In this document: piece after piece, positions 1 to 4,655 of the stretch
Layout: the number at the start of each line of letters is the position of its first letter
Numbering within the stretch: position 1 is the first letter of the stretch
Assembly (NCBI GenBank): GCA_019313765.1
Contig: JAFDAP010000168.1
Location: 1 to 5,186, forward strand
DNA: 5,186 bases
Direction: 5' to 3'
Source: Deltaproteobacteria bacterium
GTDB lineage: Bacteria; Desulfobacterota; DSM-4660; Desulfatiglandales; Desulfatiglandaceae
Translations under genes and position numbers: made by a program
The notes under the pieces: generated by a model
The model's database searches: none
Seen by the model: the letters and a program-made list of their open reading frames with translations, nothing else
What the model was told of the DNA's origin: nothing

Positions 1-186
1 AAGAGTTAGTGTCCAGAGGTTATTTCAACTTTTTTTAGGTTTTTTTTATATTTTTATCTGTATCAATTCCAGATGGGAATAAACACCCTATGGGATAACC
101 GAATCTTTACCTTTATGCTGAGGATTTGTCAAGAAATCCTTATGGTTAATCCATATGCGGTCAGGATTGAGGGAAACGAGGGCCGG
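1..186. other. Non-coding left edge
   Basis: I see no convincing gene here. The first 60 bases are very T-rich (runs of T at about 30-55). A short perfect inverted repeat, AGGATTT - 6 nt - AAATCCT, occupies 121-140. It lies about 45 bp downstream of the stop of the minus-strand TRAP relic and could have been its transcription end, but no T-run follows it on that strand, so I do not call a terminator. Confidence 0.5.
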
Positions 187-589
187 TCAATTCAATGAGG
201 TCTCAGTGTTTCTGAAACGCTGCAGAAGATAAACTATCCCAAAGACCCCCAGGCCGATGGGGTACATCCAGTAGCGCTGTGCGTAAGGCACGCCCAACCA
301 GCCGGCAATAAGCCCGGGCCGCATAGGATGCAAACGCTGGAACGGCCGCTGCCTTGACCACCTCAATGTAAGGGACGTTTACATACTCGGCGATAATGAA
401 GGCCGCAGCTCCCATAATGGGAGGGGCCAACTTCCCGTCGGTGCTGGCGGCCACTTCAATGGCGGCGGTTTTCGTTGGGGGATACCCCACCTTTTTCATG
501 AGAGGAATGGTAAACGTCCCTGTGGTGACAATATTGGCAATGCTTGATTTCTCTTTTTGCTCGAAATGACGGCTTTGGGTCAATGTCAT
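187..589 (-). pseudogene. TRAP transporter fused permease (TAXI type, 4TM/12TM-like) relic
   Basis: TRAP permeases use ion gradients to import small organic acids through the inner membrane, fed by a periplasmic binding protein; the fused DctQM-type proteins are usually over 600 residues. Here only about 75 residues of the DctM core remain: SSIANIVTTGTFTIPLMKK, then VGYPPTKTAAIEVAAST, then PPIMGAAAFIIAEYV and VPYIEVVKAAAVPAF. After that the reading frame (stop at 203) turns into an unlikely Arg-rich tail. The neighbouring minus frame, stopping at 187-189, instead encodes a membrane-like end (PGLIAGWLGVPYAQRYWMYP, then IGLGVFGIVYLLQRFR). I infer an internal deletion or frameshift near 310-345. 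Upstream, homology stops at SSIAN (about 545) and the ORF runs into repeat DNA; its apparent Met lies inside the inverted repeat of the adjacent element. No binding-protein gene is nearby. The relic is non-functional; the TRAP assignment is firm, the subfamily less so. Confidence 0.8.
546..570 (-). repeat. Short extragenic palindromic repeat, GTCATTTCGAGC type
   Basis: On the minus strand this reads GTCATTTCGAGC, then AAAAA, then GAGAAATC, with ATTTC/GAAAT arms. It resembles a small dispersed repeat (GTCATTTCGAGC...GAGAAATC) that I recall from many bacterial genomes; that resemblance is from memory, not a search. It sits exactly where TRAP permease homology ends, so it marks a rearrangement junction. 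It supplies part of the spurious N-terminus of the TRAP ORF. Confidence 0.4.
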
Positions 590-778
590 TTACTTAAGCC
601 CGATTTCCTCCTTCTGTCTCCCCTCTCCTGGCGGGAGGGGTTGGGGGAGGGGGTCAAAATGGCCAGTCACCCTCACCTTTACCCGCCTAGGCGGGCAAGA
701 CCTCCTCCATCTCCGCTAAAGAGGGGATCTTCGACAAGGGGGATGAGTTTTAAAGGAATCCTTAAGTTAATGACATTG
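581..778. mobile_element. MITE-like element bounded by 18-bp inverted repeats
   Basis: The arms are 581-598 (CAATGTCATTTACTTAAG) and 761-778 (CTTAAGTTAATGACATTG), matching at 17 of 18 positions as inverted repeats. Weaker similarity continues inward (GATTTCCT against GATTCCT). The 198-bp unit encodes no plausible protein. It contains a GC-rich hairpin at 620-640 (CCCCTCTCC, loop TGGC, GGGAGGGG, one bulged T) and a perfect 14-bp palindrome CCCGCCTAGGCGGG at 682-695. I see no target duplication. It lies 26 bp beyond the MBL gene stop and abuts the TRAP relic, so its hairpins may also end transcription from the minus-strand genes. It could be a non-autonomous transposon or another structured intergenic repeat. 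Confidence 0.55.
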
Positions 779-804
779 AGCTTTATGTAGTTTTCGTACA
801 GGCA

Positions 805-1530
805 CTATGTAAGATACGGCTCCCACTGCTTAGCCGTCTCCAATATATAGCCGGGTTGTACATTTTCCACGATCCGGTTGTGGCCCGGCAGCAGGATATC
901 CACGTCCAGTTCGGCTAAGGACAAGAGGGATTCCTTGTGCTGGGCTCCACTTGCGCCGTGCAGATCAAAGCGGCCGATTGCGTAATCCGCATAGACGACA
1001 TCGCCGGGAATCAGAATCTTTTCAGGGCGATAATAAAGCCCTATGCTCCTTTGGGAATGCCCTGGTATATGGAGCACCTCCCAGGCCATGTCACCTATAT
1101 TCAGGGTTTCGCCCCCCTCAAGCATGCGATCCACTCGAAATTTGAAAGCTCCCGGTTTTATTCCATACTGGGTTTGGCACATGCTCTGAAACATATCCAT
1201 TCCCCAGACATTCTTCTCCTCACCCTGCTCTAAGGGTTCCGCCTCGCTTTTGTGAACCCATAGTTCTGCGTGCGGAATTTCCTTCATAATCTCCGCAAGA
1301 CAGCCGATGTGATCCAAATGCGTGTGGGTCATGATCACCCTTTTTATGTTTGAAAGCTCTATCCCTTCCTTTAGGATAGAGTCTATCTTATACCGGCCTT
1401 TTCCCATCAACCCAGCGTCTATAACACTGAGATCGCCGGTACCGGGTTTTCCTATCACGTACACATGAGAGTCCGGGATAAATTCGTCCTGGCCTTGAAT
1501 AAAATAGACACCTTCTGTGACTTTATGCAT
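805..1530 (-). CDS. MBL-fold metallo-hydrolase (glyoxalase II-like)
   Basis: This 241-aa protein is a complete metallo-beta-lactamase-fold hydrolase, expected to be cytoplasmic since no signal peptide is visible. The di-metal ligand set is all present: THTHLDH at 68-74 (H69, H71, D73, H74), H158 in HIPGHS, D177 in IPGDVVY and H217 in LLPGH. The N-terminal strand pair (GVYFIQG, SHVYVIG, LSVIDAG) is typical of the fold. Members hydrolyse thioesters, lactones or phosphoesters; nothing here fixes the substrate. The start is well supported: AAGGAG (1540-1545) lies 9 nt upstream of the ATG. It follows the acetyltransferase gene by 57 bp on the same strand and could be cotranscribed with it. The next thing downstream is an inverted-repeat element 26 bp away. 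The fold assignment is very secure, the reaction is not. Confidence 0.93.
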   Translation of the reverse strand: MHKVTEGVYFIQGQDEFIPDSHVYVIGKPGTGDLSVIDAGLMGKGRYKIDSILKEGIELSNIKRVIMTHTHLDHIGCLAEIMKEIPHAELWVHKSEAEPLEQGEEKNVWGMDMFQSMCQTQYGIKPGAFKFRVDRMLEGGETLNIGDMAWEVLHIPGHSQRSIGLYYRPEKILIPGDVVYADYAIGRFDLHGASGAQHKESLLSLAELDVDILLPGHNRIVENVQPGYILETAKQWEPYLT

Positions 1531-1587
1531 GCTTTTTGTCTCCTTAAGAAAAAATTTTGCCCACCATAACCCATAAGGCCCCTGTGT

Positions 1588-2211
1588 TCAAGCACTGTTG
1601 GAAGACAGGTTCTTATACATAACAAGCGCATCCTGGCCCTCGGGATAAAAATTCTTCTTGATCTCGGTTGGGACAAACCCGTGTTTCCTGAAAAGCTTCT
1701 GGCCCGGCATGTTTTCCACCCCCGTATGAAGGACCATTGTCTCTATGCCCACTTCCTTAGCCATTCTTTCTATCTCTGAAAGGAGGAGATCACCCGTACC
1801 GTGTCCCTGCCTTTCAGGTTCCACTGCAATGGCTAATAACTCGCATGCCCGGGGAAAAACCCATGCCTTAACCGGGTGTGTGAACATGGCGAATCCCACG
1901 GGCTTTTTGCCCATCAAAGCCAGGACCGTCACTGTGATGACGGCCTCGAACCAGCGCTGCAGCATGGTTTCGTAGGGACCATATTGCTGAAACACCTTCT
2001 TGCTCAGATTTTGAATATAGTCCACCTCTGACGGCCTGGCCTGCCTTGTTGTGACCTGAGTTTTCGAGGATGTCTTATCCTTGTGATGTGCGGTTTTCCG
2101 GGATAAACTAATCCCTTTTCTTTGCATGCGGCCCTGCACGTTTCCGGACTGCCTGAGCCGCTCAATCCTCTTTTTCTCTCCATATTTGCCGAATCTACCG
2201 TGCTTTGTCAT
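1588..2211 (-). CDS. GNAT-family N-acetyltransferase with basic N-terminal tail
   Basis: GNAT enzymes transfer an acyl group from acyl-CoA to an amine. In this 207-aa protein the catalytic domain spans roughly 54-200. The CoA pyrophosphate-binding motif A is clear: LLAIAVEPERQGHGTGDLLL (125-144), containing Q135-x-x-G138-x-G140. The later ENMPGQKLFRKHGFV (166-180) is the usual motif B region. The first 60 residues lie outside the fold and are strongly basic (by my count 9 Lys and 9 Arg against 3 acidic), beginning MTKHGRFGKYGEKKRIERLR. This may be a nucleic-acid or ribosome-binding tail, which is inference. The ATG has no clear Shine-Dalgarno (CTATTTTACA precedes it), so a later start such as M29 is possible, though the ordered tail favours the long form. 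It lies between a deacetylase and an MBL hydrolase gene. Substrate unknown. Confidence 0.88.
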   Translation of the reverse strand: MTKHGRFGKYGEKKRIERLRQSGNVQGRMQRKGISLSRKTAHHKDKTSSKTQVTTRQARPSEVDYIQNLSKKVFQQYGPYETMLQRWFEAVITVTVLALMGKKPVGFAMFTHPVKAWVFPRACELLAIAVEPERQGHGTGDLLLSEIERMAKEVGIETMVLHTGVENMPGQKLFRKHGFVPTEIKKNFYPEGQDALVMYKNLSSNSA

Positions 2212-2226
2212 TGTAAAATAGGCCCA

Positions 2227-2246
2227 GTGCCCCGCTGAGGGGGCAC
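2227..2246. repeat. GC-rich hairpin before the GNAT gene
   Basis: GTGCCCC (2227-2233) and GGGGCAC (2240-2246) form a perfect 7-bp stem with a 6-nt loop. On the minus strand it ends 16 nt before the GNAT start codon and is followed by TATTTT. It could be a terminator for the deacetylase transcript, an attenuator, or part of a palindromic extragenic repeat. The right arm also overlaps GGCAC (2242-2246), which can pair alternatively with GTGCC at 2264-2268. Confidence 0.4.
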
Positions 2247-2313
2247 GCTACACAATGCTGTATGTGCCTTTGTAGCCTGGGGGCTCTGTCCCTCTCCGAG
2301 GCGTAGGCTCTAC

Positions 2314-2356
2314 CCTCCGGCCTGGAAGCCCTACGGGCTGGAAGCGAAGCCGGAGG
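2314..2356. repeat. Nested palindrome downstream of the deacetylase gene
   Basis: An outer 8-bp stem CCTCCGGC (2314-2321) / GCCGGAGG (2349-2356) encloses an inner stem AGCCC (2327-2331) / GGGCT (2335-2339) with a 3-nt loop. The sequence CTGGAAGC also occurs twice directly (2322-2329 and 2338-2345). It begins 18 bp after the deacetylase stop on the minus strand. It resembles an extragenic palindromic repeat that may stabilise or end the transcript; no T-run is present for a classical terminator. Confidence 0.4.
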
Positions 2357-2374
2357 CCCACAAAATGAGCGGGT

Positions 2375-3427
2375 TTAAGGCGATAGACCTTTCCAAAACC
2401 TTCCATGAACCCGCAGAACCTGTTCTATGGCGTAGTCGATCTTATTCTGATCTCCCCTGGATATCATATCCTCAATACTGGTTTCTGATAAACCCGCTAA
2501 CTCCTTTAATACTGATTTAATCGAAAAGCTAAGGCCGTTCAGATCGTAGCCTCCTTCAAGGGTAATGACGACCTTTCCGTCACAGCATTTTTCTGCCACA
2601 TCCATAATAGATCGGGTCAATGCTGCGAAACCCTCCGGGCTGACGAGCATACTGCCTAAAGGATCATTTTCGTAGATGTCAATTCCCGCAGAAACCAAAA
2701 TCAGTTCCGGATTGAATTCCATAGCAACCGGTTTCAATATTTTTTCAAAAATACCAACATACTCCCCGTCACCATGCCCCGGGGAAAGCGGTACATTGAC
2801 TGTAAAACCCTCACCCTTGCCCCTTCCCGCCTCATGAAATGCGCCGCTACCAGGATAATAGGGATATTGATGGGTTGAGAAATAGAGAACGGTGGGGTCT
2901 TCTTCAAATGAATGCTGGGTGCCGTTACCGTGATGAAGGTCCCAGTCGATAATAAGGACCCGTTTGAGTTTATGGTATTCCTGTGCATATCTTGCGCCTA
3001 CGGCCACGTTATTGAAAAGGCAGAAACCCATGGCCCGGCTCTTCTCTGCATGATGTCCGGGTGGCCTCACTAATGCAAATGCATTGTCCAGTTCTCCTTC
3101 TATGACCATGGAGACGGCCCGGCACAGTCCCCCTGAGGCCAAAAGTGCGGCCTCGTAAGAACCGGCAGATGTGGAGGTATCCGGGTCCAGGGATTGGGAA
3201 GCCTTCCCTTCCGTGGCTGCCACCATGTCCACATATTGGGGAGAATGGACCAATAGAAGTTCCTCTCTTTCAGCACGTCTCACCGGAACTTCATGAAACT
3301 GACCGGCCATATCCGGATCATTAAGCATGTCATAAATCACTTTTAGGCGCTTGTGACTTTCAGGGTGAAAAGAACCCGGCCGGTGATTCATATATCTTTC
3401 ATCTCTGACTATTCCCGTTTTCCTCAT
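2375..3427 (-). CDS. Histone deacetylase / acetylpolyamine amidohydrolase family protein
   Basis: This zinc-dependent amidohydrolase would remove acetyl groups from lysine side chains, polyamines or similar substrates in the cytoplasm. The 350-aa length is normal for the bacterial family. Conserved elements in order: HPESHKRL (21-28), RPPGHHAEKS (121-130) with the catalytic His pair H125/H126, GFCLFNNVAVGA (134-145), IIDWDLHHGNGTQ (159-171) with zinc ligands D163 and H165, SAGIDIYENDPLG (246-258) with the third ligand D250, and LEGGYDL (290-296) with the transition-state tyrosine Y294. All catalytic residues are intact, so the enzyme should be active. AGGAG (3436-3440) lies 8 nt before the ATG and supports the start. 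The gene begins only 27 bp after higA on the same strand, so readthrough from the toxin-antitoxin promoter is likely. An acetyltransferase gene follows 163 bp downstream, beyond strong palindromes. The family is secure; the natural substrate is not determinable. Confidence 0.95.
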   Translation of the reverse strand: MRKTGIVRDERYMNHRPGSFHPESHKRLKVIYDMLNDPDMAGQFHEVPVRRAEREELLLVHSPQYVDMVAATEGKASQSLDPDTSTSAGSYEAALLASGGLCRAVSMVIEGELDNAFALVRPPGHHAEKSRAMGFCLFNNVAVGARYAQEYHKLKRVLIIDWDLHHGNGTQHSFEEDPTVLYFSTHQYPYYPGSGAFHEAGRGKGEGFTVNVPLSPGHGDGEYVGIFEKILKPVAMEFNPELILVSAGIDIYENDPLGSMLVSPEGFAALTRSIMDVAEKCCDGKVVITLEGGYDLNGLSFSIKSVLKELAGLSETSIEDMISRGDQNKIDYAIEQVLRVHGRFWKGLSP

Positions 3428-3454
3428 TTTTTAGTCTCCTGGCTTGCTGGTTTA

Positions 3455-3769
3455 CTATGCCGCATTAAGTGGGAGAATCCGAGAAAGTTCTTCATAGTAA
3501 CGCTGCTCAGATTCCCACAAATCTCTTGAAACTTGAGCGCTAAGCCAAAACTCAGGTGAATTTCCAAATAGACGGGATAACCTTAGCGCCATTACAGAGG
3601 TTATTGCGCGTCTTTCCCTTAATAGCTCATTAACTGTCTGTCGAGATACGCCCAAAGCTGATGCAAGTTTAGTTGCAGTTAATCCATAGTCAGGCAAGAA
3701 ATTTTCCCGCAACATTTCCCCGGGGTGTGTGGGTGGAATTTCTCGTTTAGTTGTGTTTGGTATAGCCAT
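3455..3769 (-). CDS. higA: HigA-family antitoxin (XRE-type HTH)
   Basis: HigA neutralises the HigB mRNA interferase by direct binding and represses its own operon. The 104-aa length is typical. HPGEMLRENFLPDYGLT (15-31) is the family's N-terminal signature. The helix-turn-helix lies at about 33-52 (TKLASALGVSRQTVNELLRE), followed by the usual ALRLSRLFGNSPEFWLSAQ (61-79). The start is clear: AAGGAG lies 7 nt before the ATG and overlaps the higB stop codon. The toxin-first order and 11-bp gap are standard for higBA. A downstream deacetylase gene follows by 27 bp. It probably represses the promoter at 4271-4298, where a palindrome covers the -10; that is inference. It looks fully intact, unlike its toxin partner. 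Confidence 0.94.
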   Translation of the reverse strand: MAIPNTTKREIPPTHPGEMLRENFLPDYGLTATKLASALGVSRQTVNELLRERRAITSVMALRLSRLFGNSPEFWLSAQVSRDLWESEQRYYEELSRILPLNAA

Positions 3770-3776
3770 TAGTTAA

Positions 3777-3782
3777 CTCCTT
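3777..3782 (-). promoter_or_regulatory. higA ribosome binding site overlapping higB stop
   Basis: AAGGAG on the minus strand, 7 nt before the higA ATG. Its first two bases are also part of the higB TAA stop (3781-3783). This fixes the higA start and suggests that translation of antitoxin is coupled to termination on the toxin gene. Confidence 0.75.
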
Positions 3783-4032
3783 AATGGTAATCCGTTGTTT
3801 CAACATCATACGCATCACCGTCAATGAATCCAAAGCAAATTCGCCACTGATCAGTGATGGATATTGAAAACTGTCCTGCTCGATCTACTTTTAGGCCATG
3901 CAGACGGTTGCTTAGCGGCACCCTCAAATCATTCAGAGTTTTTGTCAAATGGATATATTCCAAACGTCGAATTGCCCTTTTAGTCAGATCCGGGGGCAGG
4001 TGTTGTGTTTCCTTTCCGCTTGACCCTACCAA
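3781..4032 (-). CDS. higB: HigB-type toxin (RelE superfamily mRNA interferase), abnormal 5' end
   Basis: HigB cleaves mRNA on the ribosome. The 83-aa reading frame keeps the core: LPPDLTKRAIRRLEY (12-26), TLNDLRVP, NRLHGLKVDRAGQFSISI, DQWRICF and the C-terminal DGDAYDVETTDYH. From memory of Proteus vulgaris HigB (92 aa), its H54, K57, D90, Y91 and H92 correspond here to H45, K48, D81, Y82 and H83, a constant offset of 9, so the active site appears intact but the N-terminus is short. The only start in this frame is TTG (4030-4032), with a stop (TAA) three codons upstream and no properly spaced Shine-Dalgarno. The usual opening, about M-I-x-S-F-K-x-K, seems split: ATT ATT TCT lies just upstream in another frame, then AGC AAA AGG leads into this one. 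I infer a small deletion that removed the original start, so the toxin may be dead or weakly expressed. The family call is strong; functionality is doubtful. Confidence 0.8.
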   Translation of the reverse strand: MVGSSGKETQHLPPDLTKRAIRRLEYIHLTKTLNDLRVPLSNRLHGLKVDRAGQFSISITDQWRICFGFIDGDAYDVETTDYH

Positions 4033-4063
4033 CCTTTTGCTTTAGAAATAATTTTAGTCTTAT

Positions 4064-4216
4064 TCAGTCAGAAATACCAATAATTTTTCGTAATAGCTCA
4101 ATAAGTAACGGCGTTAGTCCATAATGGCGGTCGTTATTCAAGAGATGTCCGTACAAATTCGAGTTCCCCCAAATATTGAGCAGATACGGAGCGATTTTAT
4201 AAACTGTGATTATCAT
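4064..4216 (-). CDS. Candidate small ORF upstream of higB
   Basis: A 50-codon minus-strand frame starts MIITVYKIAPYLLNIWGNSN, continues LYGHLLNNDRHYGLTPLLIE and ends LLRKIIGISD. I do not recognise the family. It has no signal peptide; the C-terminal third looks like an amphipathic helix. It begins about 48 nt after the predicted start point of the promoter at 4271-4298 and ends 31 bp before the higB TTG, so it would be the first gene of the TA transcript. Against it: no Shine-Dalgarno directly precedes the ATG (AAGGA lies over 25 nt away), a stop lies two codons upstream (TAA TTG CAT ATG), and an open frame of this length can arise by chance in AT-rich DNA. It could also be a fragment of a longer gene. 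Confidence 0.3.
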   Translation of the reverse strand: MIITVYKIAPYLLNIWGNSNLYGHLLNNDRHYGLTPLLIELLRKIIGISD

Positions 4217-4235
4217 ATGCAATTATGTTTGATGC

Positions 4236-4253
4236 CAGATCCTTTCAGATCCT
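4236..4253. repeat. Tandem 8-bp direct repeat CAGATCCT
   Basis: CAGATCCT occurs at 4236-4243 and again at 4246-4253, a 10-bp period, or about one helical turn. The pair lies roughly 11-28 nt downstream of the predicted start of the minus-strand TA transcript. It could be a protein-binding site or part of the leader RNA; it may also be chance. Confidence 0.3.
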
Positions 4254-4259
4254 ACGGAA

Positions 4260-4290
4260 TATTTCAGTAAAGTATAACTATACTGAAATA
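4260..4290. promoter_or_regulatory. Inverted-repeat operator candidate over the TA promoter
   Basis: TATTTCAGTA (4260-4269) and TACTGAAATA (4281-4290) are perfect 10-bp inverted arms separated by 11 bp. The repeat spans the -10 and most of the spacer of the predicted minus-strand promoter, so a dimeric repressor bound here would block RNA polymerase. HigA proteins autoregulate through palindromes overlapping their promoters, so HigA is the natural candidate; the binding itself is inferred. Confidence 0.5.
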
Positions 4291-4298
4291 CTTGGCAA
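4271..4298 (-). promoter_or_regulatory. Sigma70-like promoter for the sORF-higB-higA unit
   Basis: On the minus strand TTGCCA (4293-4298) and TATACT (4271-4276) are each one base from consensus and are separated by 16 bp. Transcription would begin near 4264 and run into the small ORF, higB and higA. The leader to higB is about 230 nt, long unless the small ORF is real. A perfect inverted repeat overlaps the -10. A weaker alternative (TTGGTA, 18 bp, TAAAAT) at 4051-4080 is closer to higB. Confidence 0.5.
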
Positions 4299-4326
4299 TT
4301 CAAGTATATATCATCAATAACTTGAA
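4299..4326. repeat. Inverted repeat just upstream of the TA promoter
   Basis: TTCAAGT (4299-4305) and ACTTGAA (4320-4326) form perfect 7-bp arms around 14 bp, directly adjoining the -35 hexamer of the minus-strand promoter. It may be a second operator or activator site. Its sequence differs from the 4260-4290 repeat, so the same protein need not bind both. Confidence 0.35.
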
Positions 4327-4475
4327 CTGTATAACCTCTTTGCACCTGACTGAGGTGAGCCAAGCCACAGACGGTATGCTCTGGTGCGAGCGGAGCGGTA
4401 TTGTGTGATGCGGCGCTGTAACGTTAGTTTAGGATGGAGAAAGGAAAAAATGTAAACAATAAAATGCTCCCCCTT
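4327..4475. other. Non-coding stretch between the TA promoter and the fold-back element
   Basis: I find no credible gene. A short hairpin CACCT-GACTG-AGGTG lies at 4343-4357. The stretch from about 4433 to 4465 is purine-rich and then AT-rich. Before the fold-back element arrived, it would have been the region immediately upstream of the zinc-ribbon gene and so the likely site of that gene's own promoter, but I cannot point to a convincing -35/-10 pair. Confidence 0.4.
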
Positions 4476-4476
4476 A

Positions 4477-4655
4477 GGGCTCGCGCAAAAATAAGTTCCC
4501 AGAATTGGCGCCCAGATTTAGGTCAGATTTGGCTGAGCCGATTGAGCAAAACCACAGGAATAGTCGTACTATTCCGAGGATCTTGCAATTGAGGCGCGGC
4601 CGAAGATGACCTGAAGATGATATGCGAGAATATGAAGTTATTTTTGCGCGAGCCC
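4477..4655. mobile_element. 179-bp symmetric fold-back MITE with TTA flanks
   Basis: Terminal inverted repeats are perfect: GGGCTCGCGCAAAAATAA at 4477-4494 and its exact complement at 4638-4655. The adjoining A/T extends the match to 19 bp if the flank is counted. TTA sits directly outside each end (4474-4476 and 4656-4658), consistent with a 3-bp target duplication. The exact midpoint (4566) is the centre of the palindrome GGAATAGT-CGT-ACTATTCC (4557-4575). Between ends and centre the two halves align without gaps; by hand count about 58 of 89 positions pair, so the whole element can fold into one long hairpin. It has no transposase and no credible ORF. I infer a non-autonomous element mobilised in trans by a transposase recognising GGGCTCGCGC ends. 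The IS family is not recognised. Confidence 0.75.

Noticed and set aside
557..790. Plus-strand 77-codon ORF
   Set aside because: It lies wholly over the inverted-repeat element and its hairpins; the Pro/Arg-rich product is what C-rich repeats give by chance.
937..1233. Plus-strand ORFs of 98 and 64 codons opposite the MBL gene
   Set aside because: They are antisense shadows of a complete MBL-fold gene with all metal ligands and a good ribosome site.
1455..1676. Minus-strand 73-codon ORF bridging the GNAT and MBL genes
   Set aside because: It overlaps the ends of two well-supported genes in another frame and has no recognisable content.
1745..1975. Plus-strand 76-codon ORF opposite the GNAT gene
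   Set aside because: Antisense shadow covering the acetyl-CoA-binding motif.
2734..2988. Minus-strand 84-codon ORF inside the deacetylase gene
   Set aside because: Out-of-frame shadow over the zinc-ligand region of an intact enzyme.
3854..4045. Plus-strand 63-codon ORF opposite higB
   Set aside because: Antisense to a conserved toxin core; no domain or ribosome site.
4051..4080. Alternative minus-strand promoter TTGGTA-18-TAAAAT close to higB
   Set aside because: Poorer matches and spacing than the 4271-4298 promoter, and no palindrome overlaps it; kept only as a fallback.
4113..4429. Integron attC site (GTTAG motifs at 4113 and 4423)
   Set aside because: Neither fits the GTTRRRY core, and I find no matching RYYYAAC partner with an intervening attC-type palindrome.
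4434..4592. Plus-strand 52-codon ORF beginning MEKGKNVNNK
   Set aside because: It starts just outside the fold-back element and reads through its left arm and central palindrome; most of the product is encoded by the repeat.
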